Part shown: piece after piece, positions 22,561 through 31,853 of the stretch | Layout of the letters: every line of letters starts with the position of its first letter | Numbering within the stretch: position 1 is the stretch's first letter | Source: Smallanthus sonchifolius | Taxonomy: Eukaryota; Streptophyta; Magnoliopsida; Asterales; Asteraceae | DNA: 64,000 bases | Direction: 5' to 3' | Assembly (NCBI GenBank): GCA_023525975.1 | Contig: CM042046.1 | Location: 54,566,873-54,630,872 of the forward strand | Translations under genes and position numbers: made by a program | The notes under the pieces: model-generated | Database searches by the model: none | What the model was told of the DNA's origin: nothing | What the model saw: only the letters and a program-made list of their open reading frames with translations

Positions 22561-25500
22561 TCATTGAAAGAGATGTGGATACTTTTTGCGCATTTCTGAC
22601 TCAAGTTCCCAAGTATATTCTGGGCCACGCCTGGAGTCCCATCTTATTTTGACTAACGCCAATTGCTTTCGTTTAAGCTTTTTGATTTGTCGGTCTTCAA
22701 TTTGTAACGGGCGTTCGATGAATTTGAGCTTTTCATTTACTTCCACATCTTGTAAAGGCATAAGCAAGGATTCATCAGCTAAACACTTACGTAGGTTTGA
22801 TACATGGAATACATCGTGTACCCCACCCATCTCTACTGGTAGTTCAAGCTGATAGGCAACAGATCCGATTCGTTTAATGATTTTGAAAGGTCCAACAAAA
22901 CGTGGACTTAACTTTCCTTTCTTTCCGAAACGAATAACACCTTTCCAAGGTGAAACTTTTAATAACACTTTGTCACCGAATTGGAATTCTAACGGCTTTC
23001 TTCGTTTATCTGCATAACTTTTCTGTCGATCTCGAGCCGCTTTTAAACGTTCACGTATTTGTAATACTTTATCAGTGGTTTCTTGGACTATCTCTGGTCC
23101 TGATAACTGATTTTCTCCGATATCTGACCAACATACAGGCGTTCGACATTTCCGTCCGTACAATGCTTCAAATGGTGCGGCCTGAATACTTGTGTGATAA
23201 CTATTGTTGTATGAGAATTCCATTAGAGGTAAATGATCATCCCAATTACCTCCAAAGTCTATCACACAGGCTCGGAGCATATCTTCTAGGGTTTGTATGG
23301 TTCTTTCGCTCTGCCCATCAGTTTGTGGATGATAAGCAGTGCTAAGATTCAATCGAGTTCCTAGAGCTGTTTGAAAACTTTGCCAGAATCGAGATGTGAA
23401 GCGACTATCTCTATCTGACACTATGGATAGAGGCACACCATGTAACGTTACAATTTCATTAACGTAAATTTGCGCCATTTTGTCCATACTCATGGTGTCC
23501 TTGATAGATAGAAAGTGAGCTGATTTGGTTAAACGGTCAATGATAACCCAGATTGCATTATTTCCACGAGTGGTTCGAGGAAGTTTTGTAATAAAGTCCA
23601 TAGTTATTAGTTCCCATTTCCAAACTGGTAATTCTAACTGTTGCAATAATCCAGCTGGCTTTTGGTGTTCGGCTTTGACTTTGGAACAAGTCAAACATTT
23701 TGCTACGTAGATAGCAATGTTCTTTTTCATACCAATCCACCAGTAACTTTCTTTGAGGTTCTTGTACATTTTATCACTTCCTGGGTGCATGGTGTATTTG
23801 GACTTGTGTGCTTCTTCGAGGATTCGCTCTCGAAGATCACCTGTAACTGGTACCCAAATACGTTTATTCATGCGAAGGATATTATCTTCACCTTTGATCA
23901 GTAAATCAAGCATTCCTTTCATTCCTTCTTTTTCAAAGTTACCTTCCTTCAAAGCTAACTCTTGTGCCTCTTTTAACTGACTTACAAGATCAATTTGTAG
24001 TTCAAGTCTGAGAGAACGTACTCTCTTTGGCTTGACGTTTTCTTTTCGGCTCAAGGCATCTGCTACTACATTTGCCTTTCCTTCATGATAACAAATTTCA
24101 CAATCATAATCATTCAGGATTTCCATCCATCTTCTTTGTCTCATATTTAACTCCTTCTGGCTAAATATGTACTTGAGACTTTTATGATCAGTGTAGATTG
24201 TGAACTTAACCCCATAGAGATAGTGTCGCCATAACTTTAAAGCAAAGATTATAGCGCCCAATTCTAGATCGTGGGTTGAGTAGTTTTTCTCATGAATTTT
24301 CAACTGACGAGATGCATAAGCAATGACTTTCTTGCGTTGCATTAATACGCAACCTAAACCAGTATGTGAGGCGTCGCAGTAAACTACGAAGTCTTCAATA
24401 CCATTTGGTAAAGATAGAATAGGTGCGTTTGTCAGTTTTTGTTTCAAGGTTTCAAAAGATTCAGATTGTTTGGGTCCCCATTCGTATTTTACAGATTTCC
24501 GAGTTAGGGATGTGAGTGGGATTGCTATACGAGAAAAATTTTGAATGAACCGACGGTAATATCCCGCTAATCCCAGAAAACTACGAATTTCGGTGGGTGA
24601 CTTGGGAATTTCCCATTTGGATATAGCTTCGATTTTTGAAGGATCTACTTGAATTCCGTTCACGTTGATGACATGACCAAGAAATTGTACTTCCGTTAAC
24701 CAAAATTCGCATTTGGAAAACTTAGCATATAATTTCTCTTTTCGAAGAAGTTCAAGTATGGTTCGAAGATGAGTTTCGTGTTCAACTTGGGTTTTGGAAT
24801 AAATAAGTATGTCATCAATAAAAACTATGACAAACTTATCCAAGTAAGGTTTGCAGACACGATTCATCATGTCCATGAATGCGGCAGGAGCATTTGTAAG
24901 TCCAAATGGCATAACCGTGAACTCGAAATGTCCATACCGTGTTCGAAATGCAGTTTTCGAGATATCGTTATCATGCACTTTCAACTGATGATAACCTGAA
25001 CGAAGATCGATCTTTGAAAAATGACAAGCTCCTTGGAGTTGATCGAATAAATCGTCAATCCGTGGAAGCGGGTATCGGTTTTTGATGGTAACTTTATTTA
25101 ATTCCCGATAATCAATACACATGCGCATTGATCCGTCTTTCTTCTTAACAAAGAGAATTGGAGCTCCCCAGGGTGAAGAACTTGGTTGGATAAAACCTTT
25201 CTCAAGAAGTTCATCCAATTGTTTCTTGAGTTCTGCCATTTCTGTGGGTGCCAGTCTGTACGGGGATTTGGCAATTGGAGTTGCACCAGGTACAAGGTTG
25301 ATTCGAAATTCTACCTCTCGTTCTGGTGGTAATCCAGGCAGTTTTTCAGGAAAAACGTCTGGAAATTCAGATACTACATGTACTGATTCTATCTTCTTCT
25401 CCTTTTCCAAGGCAGTAATTGATACCAGACATGCCAGATATCCTTTTCTTAAGCACTTGGTTGCTTTAAGTATGGAGATTATCTGGATAGGTTTTGTGGG

Positions 25501-27168
25501 TTTATCACCTTGGATAGTTAGAGTTTTGTTTGTTGGTGTAACGAGTTTTACAACTTGTTGATTACAAAGGATTTCGGCTTGGTTATTGGATAACCAATCC
25601 ATCCCCAAAACAATGTCAAAGCCAGTTATTGACATTGGTAACAATTGTACTGGGATAGTGAAACCAGCCAATGTAATGTAACAATTGTTCAGTGATTGGG
25701 ATATTTTTATCAAATCACCGTTCGCTGTTTCTACTTCATATGTTTCAGCTAAGGGACTTAATGGTTCGTTTAATAGATTACAGAAATTATAATCTATAAA
25801 ACTCCGGTTCGCACCTGAGTCAAATAAGACCTTAGCATAAACATTATTAAGAAGAAACGTACCGGTAATTACGTCCGGCGTTCTCTCAGCTTGATTAGCA
25901 TTCATGACAAATGCTCGCACGATCTTTTTGGTTTCTGGAGTTATCTTAACTCCTGATCCTCCAGCTCCTCTGGTCTTTGCAAACTTAGGGCAATTCGTTC
26001 TGATGTGCCCTGGCTCTCCACAATTGAAACAAGTAATCATTCCCTTTCTCTTGAAGCAATTCTCAGTAGTGTGACCTGAGACCTTGCAATGATTACAGAA
26101 TGGAGTTTCAAAAACACACTTTCCACTATGCCTGCGTCCGCATGTTTTGCATGATGGATTGTTAAATGGAAATCCTTTTTGCCCAAAGCTTTTGCTAAAT
26201 CTTTTGGCTTCGGGTTTTGTTTTTGTAGAGGATTCCATTTTCTTTCTCTCTTCTAGGTTTCTGATCAATCCAGCCGTCATGGTACCGGTCAGCTCTACGG
26301 TGGACTCAATGGTTTTTGGTGAGACAACCTTCACCAAATCACGGATCTCTGGAACTAAGCCATAAATATATCGAGTTATGAGAACTGATTCAGGTTTAGC
26401 CAGGTGAGGTGCCAATCGAGCATATTCAAAGAATTTGGTGGTGTACTCTCGATCGTTGGTACCCACCATTCGGTGCTCCAGAAATTTTCTTTCAGCTTGT
26501 TCTTTTTCAGTCTTGGGGCAAAATTTCCTTTTCACCTTTGCTCGGAATTCTTTCCAATCCATAGCATTGGTCTTTCTTCTCCCTTTGGCAGAAATGATTG
26601 AATTCCACCATTCCAACGCTTCATTTTTGAAGGAGTTTGAAGCATACAGTACTTGATCTTTCTTAGCACACTTGCTAATTGCTATTACTGACTCCATCTT
26701 CTCTAGCCAGTGAAGAGTAGCAATACCGCCTTCGGTGCCCTTAAATTCATAAGGTTTACAGTCCTGAAAGGTTTTGTAAGAACACTCCTTGTGTTTATAC
26801 CTTTTTGTTTCATTTTCTTCTTCTGAGCTCTCACTGCTTAGATTTAACGATTCTTCAGATTCAGAATACTTATTGCTTGATGTTCTGGATCTTTTCGAGG
26901 TTTGAGGTTTACGAGAGCTTGCTACTTGCTCTGTGTGGGTTTTCGAAGGGTTTTCCATTCTTTTTGAAGGAAGAGTTACGTGGCTTGGAGTTTTGATGTT
27001 TTCTTGTACTTCTTTTATTATGGCAGGAAGCATTTCTTTAATGCTTTGTTTGACCAGTTGTTGCAATTCTGGTTGTTGAGTAGTTATTTCAGGATTATTA
27101 TTAACTTCTTTTCCTTTTTCCTTGGTAATGTAGGTAGCTGGACCGCTATTGTTATTTTGTTGAGACAT
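22561..27168 (-). CDS. gag-pol: B2 gag-pol polyprotein, intact (1535 aa)
   Basis: A single uninterrupted polyprotein for reverse transcription and integration. Residues 1-70 are a polar leader starting MSQQNNNSGPATYITKEKG; a Ser/Glu-rich stretch follows at about 95-125, then the Gag capsid with WNSIISAKGRR. The zinc knuckle CFNCGEPGHIRTNC is near 380, preceded by further Cys/His pairs (CKTCGRRHSGKC, CNHCKVSGH). Aspartic protease VLFDSGANRSFID is near 447-459. RT has IDYRELNKV near 685 and FIDD near 783-786. RNase H YCDASHTGLG is near 930. The integrase finger (HPGSDK...CLTC) precedes catalytic D about 1191, D about 1252 and E about 1288. The C-terminus (about 1476-1535, including RPLQIEDRQIKKLKRKQ and WELESEMRKKYPHLF) resembles the chromodomain-like tail of Tekay/Del chromoviruses. 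The start is chosen because it follows the extra ORF leader and has a counterpart in B1. Confidence 0.96.
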   Translation of the reverse strand: MSQQNNNSGPATYITKEKGKEVNNNPEITTQQPELQQLVKQSIKEMLPAIIKEVQENIKTPSHVTLPSKRMENPSKTHTEQVASSRKPQTSKRSRTSSNKYSESEESLNLSSESSEEENETKRYKHKECSYKTFQDCKPYEFKGTEGGIATLHWLEKMESVIAISKCAKKDQVLYASNSFKNEALEWWNSIISAKGRRKTNAMDWKEFRAKVKRKFCPKTEKEQAERKFLEHRMVGTNDREYTTKFFEYARLAPHLAKPESVLITRYIYGLVPEIRDLVKVVSPKTIESTVELTGTMTAGLIRNLEERKKMESSTKTKPEAKRFSKSFGQKGFPFNNPSCKTCGRRHSGKCVFETPFCNHCKVSGHTTENCFKRKGMITCFNCGEPGHIRTNCPKFAKTRGAGGSGVKITPETKKIVRAFVMNANQAERTPDVITGTFLLNNVYAKVLFDSGANRSFIDYNFCNLLNEPLSPLAETYEVETANGDLIKISQSLNNCYITLAGFTIPVQLLPMSITGFDIVLGMDWLSNNQAEILCNQQVVKLVTPTNKTLTIQGDKPTKPIQIISILKATKCLRKGYLACLVSITALEKEKKIESVHVVSEFPDVFPEKLPGLPPEREVEFRINLVPGATPIAKSPYRLAPTEMAELKKQLDELLEKGFIQPSSSPWGAPILFVKKKDGSMRMCIDYRELNKVTIKNRYPLPRIDDLFDQLQGACHFSKIDLRSGYHQLKVHDNDISKTAFRTRYGHFEFTVMPFGLTNAPAAFMDMMNRVCKPYLDKFVIVFIDDILIYSKTQVEHETHLRTILELLRKEKLYAKFSKCEFWLTEVQFLGHVINVNGIQVDPSKIEAISKWEIPKSPTEIRSFLGLAGYYRRFIQNFSRIAIPLTSLTRKSVKYEWGPKQSESFETLKQKLTNAPILSLPNGIEDFVVYCDASHTGLGCVLMQRKKVIAYASRQLKIHEKNYSTHDLELGAIIFALKLWRHYLYGVKFTIYTDHKSLKYIFSQKELNMRQRRWMEILNDYDCEICYHEGKANVVADALSRKENVKPKRVRSLRLELQIDLVSQLKEAQELALKEGNFEKEGMKGMLDLLIKGEDNILRMNKRIWVPVTGDLRERILEEAHKSKYTMHPGSDKMYKNLKESYWWIGMKKNIAIYVAKCLTCSKVKAEHQKPAGLLQQLELPVWKWELITMDFITKLPRTTRGNNAIWVIIDRLTKSAHFLSIKDTMSMDKMAQIYVNEIVTLHGVPLSIVSDRDSRFTSRFWQSFQTALGTRLNLSTAYHPQTDGQSERTIQTLEDMLRACVIDFGGNWDDHLPLMEFSYNNSYHTSIQAAPFEALYGRKCRTPVCWSDIGENQLSGPEIVQETTDKVLQIRERLKAARDRQKSYADKRRKPLEFQFGDKVLLKVSPWKGVIRFGKKGKLSPRFVGPFKIIKRIGSVAYQLELPVEMGGVHDVFHVSNLRKCLADESLLMPLQDVEVNEKLKFIERPLQIEDRQIKKLKRKQLALVKIRWDSRRGPEYTWELESEMRKKYPHLFQ

Positions 27169-27309
27169 CTAAGAATACAAGACAAGAATTTGGGTCAAAA
27201 TTTGAAGTTTATTATCGTTAAACTTCATCTATTCATTACAAATACAGAAATATAGATATGTATCTATATCACGTAGGGTTAGCTAATTATACAAATACTA
27301 TTATCAACT

Positions 27310-28128
27310 TCAACCTAGAAACACATCTCCCAAATCCTGATAGAACCTCCCCAGGGTCTCGGTCATAGCACCCTTCTGGATCAACTGATCTGCCACCCAT
27401 TGCTCTGCATACTTCCTGTCTTCCTGAGCTAGCTCATAATCAATTATAGTTTGTTCATTCTGGACTACAACTTGTCTGGTGAAGAACAGCTCAGTACGTA
27501 GATCGTCAGCTTCTCTAAGAGCACGATCGAGGTGTTCATCAATTGATTTTGGCAGTTCATCATGGTATCCTTAACAAGGAGGTGGTTCCCTGTGTCCCAT
27601 CCTAAGATCGTGATATGCTGAGTTAACAGACCACACGACTTTTCCGTCGGTTGCATACTGACGTCCATCGGAGGGATCTACATAGAAGAAAGGTTCCTTG
27701 AAAACGGGATGTTCTGGAATAGGATCAAAGAAATACTTTCCACCACTGCCTTCACAAACGGCAGCCTTGTCGGATTCAGAAATCGAATGTGGAGTTTCTT
27801 CACTTGGACTGGGTGGATGTTCTTGAATTGTTCCGGTATGGTATACTATGTCTAACGATTGAGGTAGTGGCATAGATGTCATAACAGGACGTAAAGATTC
27901 TCTTGAATCTTCCATTTCCACTGAATACTCTGATTCTTCCCTCAGAGGTTCAAGCCTTGCTTGAGTCTGCTCCACTTGTTCTGCGACCATTCTGTTCCAA
28001 TTCTCCGGGGTCGGCAGGTAGTGGATATAATCGTCATATCTTGGTACTACTTGATTAGATGATTCTCCAGGGAAGTAGTTTGGGTAATTATAAGGATAAT
28101 AGTATGGATCTGACATACTGCAATTCAT
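27310..28128 (-). pseudogene. B2 extra ORF upstream of gag, one nonsense codon
   Basis: Same 273-codon frame as the intact ORF in B1. A TAT-to-TAA change (27571-27573) after MGHREPPPC cuts it to 185 residues. The rest of the frame to 27310 remains open and similar. Apart from the stop, only scattered substitutions separate it from B1, for example YL to SL and PPPQSLDVVD to PLPQSLDIVY. Confidence 0.85.
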
Positions 28129-28237
28129 TGGTTATGTTAAAGGCATCTTCCTATCGTTTGTTCAGTAGGCACAACTATTGGTTAAAGCCTAGATACAATC
28201 ATATAAGTATCTAGTTTTGCTAAAACCCTTGAATGTG

Positions 28238-28249
28238 GCTCTGATACCA
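28238..28249 (-). promoter_or_regulatory. Primer-binding site of B2
   Basis: Minus strand TGGTATCAGAGC, three bases from the LTR end at 28253. Confidence 0.95.
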
Positions 28250-28252
28250 ACC

Positions 28253-29688
28253 TGTCACAACCCCGGGCTACCCCTGCCCGGGCGTCGCGAGATAATGCTG
28301 GTATCTGAATGAGGTCCCATAAATTTGGATAGCGGAAGTCTTTGTTTTTACTTGATGCCTTTTTTGTAATGAAATGTAATGTAAATAACCTCAAGGGTTA
28401 ATTCTGTACTTTTTGTCAAAACTTGGGATCCACGTCCCTTTTCATTTCATGATAATAGATCTTCAAAAGTCTATTATATAATGTACAGTGATTGAAATAA
28501 TTTACATAATACAAGCCATTCAAAATGTCTAGGATCTACGTCCGTTCCAACATTTGGTCTTGTATTAGTCTGCCACAGGGATTTTGATATGCCTAAAGAT
28601 CTTGTCTTTACTGCATCACCCTGAATTTAATGATTTCTTTCATTACCTGTGAAAAACGTTTTGAAAATGAACATCAGCATAAAGCTGGTGAATCACATTT
28701 AACTGACACGAAAATGATTTCTAACATAAACCAAATTAAAGCCTTTAAGCACGTTTTTGTATGGTAAATCTACACATTCAGCAGTCTATTTCACCTGAAG
28801 TATATACCACCTACATACACTGGGTTAACTGCCATGGGGTCAACTGGCTGAGCGCTATGTCTCAGACTGATAGCCTATTCCCAGGGTGATGATGCTAAGA
28901 ACCTTGTTCTTAGTCTTACATGATACTCAGGAACTCGTCCCTCGTATAATCTGCTAAGGAAACCCATCCTTAGTCTTATGATTTCCCATTACATGATCTG
29001 TACCCAGCCACGGACCGGACTTTCACCCGTCACATGTATACCATTTGATCAAATCTACGTATGCTTATGGCCTGAATGCTATCACGTAGATTACCCTTAT
29101 GATTAAAGCATTTAATTTGTTTCATGCCGTTTTCGTAAATAAAATGGTTTTATTGTTTGAAAAGCGTTAAACGTGTTCACCTTGATTTTGATGGCTGGTA
29201 GGGTTGTAGGCTTCGGAATTTGAGCAGAACCTCGACACGTTTCTTCCTAGGGAAGACACGATTAACGAGAATATATATGAGAGAATATATATATAATTGC
29301 GGCTATATATATATGAATAGTTTTAACGATACCTACTTTGCGGGATTTGGACAGAACTACGGCTTGAGTTGGGTGTCGTAGGATTCTTGAACAGCGCTTC
29401 GGGACGTTGTGGAGTTTTGAGAGATCGGGTTTGTGTGAAACGAATGTTTGGAAACTGTACAGAATTTCAATCCCGTTGAAGGCCTTTTATAGGCTGATTT
29501 TCCAGTCCCTCGCGTACCGCGAGGCCGGCCAAGGAAATCCCTCGCGCACAGCGAGAGGATGAGGTGTCACGAACGGTGCTGAGTCAGCATGACACGTGGC
29601 GGCTGGTGGCAAGGGTGAATGACACGTGTTTTCTGGCCCTGACGCGTGTACTATTCCCTCGCGTACCGCGAGGCTTGGTTGGGAATCT
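28253..29688 (-). repeat. 5' LTR of B2, truncated
   Basis: Runs from TGTCACAACCCC to GGTTGGGAATCT and then leaves the family B sequence. About 141 bp corresponding to 22382-22524 are missing. TATA box, G-boxes and three of the six dyads remain; dyad 5 has become CTCGCG-CAC-AGCGAG. Confidence 0.92.
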
Positions 29689-29886
29689 AGTTTGTTTTTT
29701 TTTTCCTTGAAACACTCGTATATATATATATATATATGTACAAGTGTAATTTGTTTTTTTTTTCCTTGAAACTCATATCAATTAAATTAATAATTATTAT
29801 TTAAGGAAAACTAGTTTTAATAAGAATTTAAGTTTTAAATTTATAATACTAGATATTAACGTTTGGTCGGAAAATACTGGATATTA
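29689..29886. other. AT-rich filler at the B2 / LTR-c deletion junction
   Basis: 198 bp belonging to neither family B nor the family A LTR. It contains two copies of a TTTG-T(10)-CCTTGAAAC stretch (about 29690-29713 and 29751-29773) separated by (TA)n. It replaces the U3 start of B2, the 5' end of gag copy 2 with leader and primer-binding site, and about 865 bp of LTR-c. It looks like end-joining repair with inserted filler. Confidence 0.6.
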
Positions 29887-31848
29887 CATGGATGGTTTGT
29901 GAAATCATGGAAACCTAATGATATTAAGAAAACAATTTAAAATAGTAGCTAAGGTTTCACAGTCGTTGGAAAAATCGTTTTAAGGAATCACTCGAAGGTT
30001 TCGTCAAAAGATCACACAAGATAAATATTAACAGCCTTGCGTACTGATTTCGTGCGGCGCTTTTGATGGTCGAAACGGACGAGTTAGGTTACAAACCTTA
30101 TATGGTTGGAAAGTATACTCAAAGTAGCAGGTTTTAGGCTCAAGAAACACCTTCATTAGTTTAGGAATGAAAAAGTTAGGAAGGCGTGAAGTTAGGGCAG
30201 TGCTGCTGGAATTTGGGGTTTTGAAACAAAAACGGCTTTGTGAGCGGATTAAACCATGAAATTTCGTGATTCCAAAAATATGGATTTGTTAAATACATCA
30301 TGATTATGAATTCTGGAAGTTGTCTTAGCAAAAATCCTATTTTTGGTATGTTTAATCATTGAAAAATAAGGACACAAGAATAGACTCAGATTTCCAGCTT
30401 TCGTGCATGATTTTTAGGGATGTAAAAAGGTAACCAAATGGGTGTGTTAGGTCGAATCCTCTTATGGACATCAAGTATTATGTTTATAGAGAGTTTTCAT
30501 CAAAAATAACCCAGATGTTGTTTTTATAAAAATCGACCAAAAGGAGGATTTGCATTCGAAAGTCAGAATCTTAAACATTCTGACGTTTGGGCCTTGTGAG
30601 GGCTGTTTGCAAACTCAAATCCACGAATTGGCCTTAGTTATGAGAAGAATGTTTGTAGATAAAATCAATATGAAACTCCCAGAAGAAGAATCATGTAAAA
30701 TCAAGGTCGTATTCTCAGGTTATGACGTTTTTCGTAAGACCCAAATAATCTGCCAGAAACTCAGATTATGGTTTTGAAGGTTTTAATGAATTCTAAACCG
30801 TTTGATGTCATATGAGGGTAAGGTAAATGATTGTAGGCAATAAATACCACATCTTAGTGATGTGTTTTCATTGCCTACCCCTGTTCTTAGTCGATTACGA
30901 GATGAACATTCAAACCAAGCGGGTTCTCGAAATGAAGAATCACTTCAAGGTTGATGTTTGTGCTACATAATCAAAGCGTTCAAGCGGTTTCCAAGAGGAA
31001 GCACTTCGAGAACACCTTAGGGGGACTAAGTACCATAGTTTTAGGGCTAGGACTTGAAGAAAATCGTGATGGTGGTGTGTGTTTGCTACTCTACAAGATC
31101 AAAGAAAGAAAACAAGAAGAAAAGAGGAAGAACTCCTTACTTGATTGTAGATGAGAGCAAGAGGAGTGGTGTGAGTGAAAGGGAGAGGGGATGGGGGTAT
31201 TTATAGGTGTCTTATGGAGTAGGAAACAAGTTAGGATTAGGGTTAGAGGGTGTGTTGGTGGCTGAATGAAAAAGAAAAGAAAGATTGTGCTATTGTTTAC
31301 GATTGGAAGGTAGGAGCAAAAAAGTAAAGTGGGGTTGGCCTTTAACTCGGTTTTGACACTTGTGTACAGCTGGTGGTCAACTAAAACAGTCCTAGGGAGG
31401 TTCTAGAATGGTTCAAAATCGAAAATAAGTCATGGCTAAGGTCTTGGATAAGTATTTTGCAACATAATACTTGAAATGTGACGTAAAAAGTGACATTTTG
31501 TAACTTAGAATAAAAGAGACTTATGAAGATAAGATCATAGACTATAAAACTTTGTTAGATAATTATTTATGCTAGCTAAGATATATATTAGGGCATCCCG
31601 GTCTATTGGTTTTAAAATTTGATCCACCAGATACGAAAATTTCACGTAAAATGACGTTGTAAGCAAACCGTTGCACATAAAATGATAACTTGTGATATTG
31701 GGCATATAAGAAGCATATTATGAATACATGTGGTCATAACGATATAAGATATACTTGGCCAACAAAATGATTGCTAAGGTGCTCGTTTTATTGATACTTT
31801 ATGAAATCCAACGGTACAGGTACAATGTGAAAAATTGGAAATGTTACA
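29887..31848 (-). repeat. LTR-c of family A, missing its 3' third
   Basis: Matches 7793-9756 of LTR-b with roughly 2% difference and ends GGAAATGTTACA. It is followed by ACAAC, the right target duplication. The ORF-like stretches in it are not conserved as protein and I do not call them genes. Confidence 0.85.
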
Positions 31849-31853
31849 ACAAC
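31849..31853. other. Target-site duplication ACAAC (right) of the family A array
   Basis: Pairs with 4824-4828. Joining the two flanks gives continuous AT-rich sequence. The flank just outside (about 31990-32065) holds a degenerate relative of the AGGCG-rich foldback terminus. Confidence 0.6.

Larger units (their letters stand above)
20948..29688 (-). mobile_element. B2: Ty3/gypsy chromovirus (family B) with truncated 5' LTR
   Basis: Minus-strand copy of the same family as B1. The 3' LTR (20948-22524) is complete at 1577 bp. The 5' LTR (28253-29688) lacks its first ~141 bp, so the start of U3 including three of the six dyads is gone and the element has no target duplication. Comparing the two LTRs I noticed about three differences over 1436 bp (for example in dyad 5, near 20961/28266 and near 21025/28330). 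Gag-pol is fully open and the extra ORF has one stop. It was inserted in gag copy 2 of family A. Confidence 0.92.
4829..31848 (-). mobile_element. Family A Ty3/gypsy-like array: tandem non-autonomous element with nested insertions
   Basis: Read on the minus strand the order is: truncated LTR-c (31848-29887), deletion and filler, B2 insertion, gag copy 2, non-coding DNA (split by B1), polypurine tract, LTR-b (9756-6928), primer-binding site, gag copy 1, and a break down to the TGTC remnant of a third LTR. LTR-b thus has a polypurine tract on one side and a primer-binding site on the other, so it is shared by two tandem units. The segment 4833-6174 matches 19606-20947 at constant offset 14773 with only two differences seen. 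No pol domain is present: gag is followed by about 1.2 kb of non-coding DNA before the polypurine tract. The best explanation is unequal recombination between LTRs of a non-autonomous element, followed by deletion at the left end. Confidence 0.7.

Noticed and set aside
22586..27255. Several plus-strand open frames of 60-146 codons
   Set aside because: All lie opposite the B2 gag-pol frame and mirror the antisense frames in B1.
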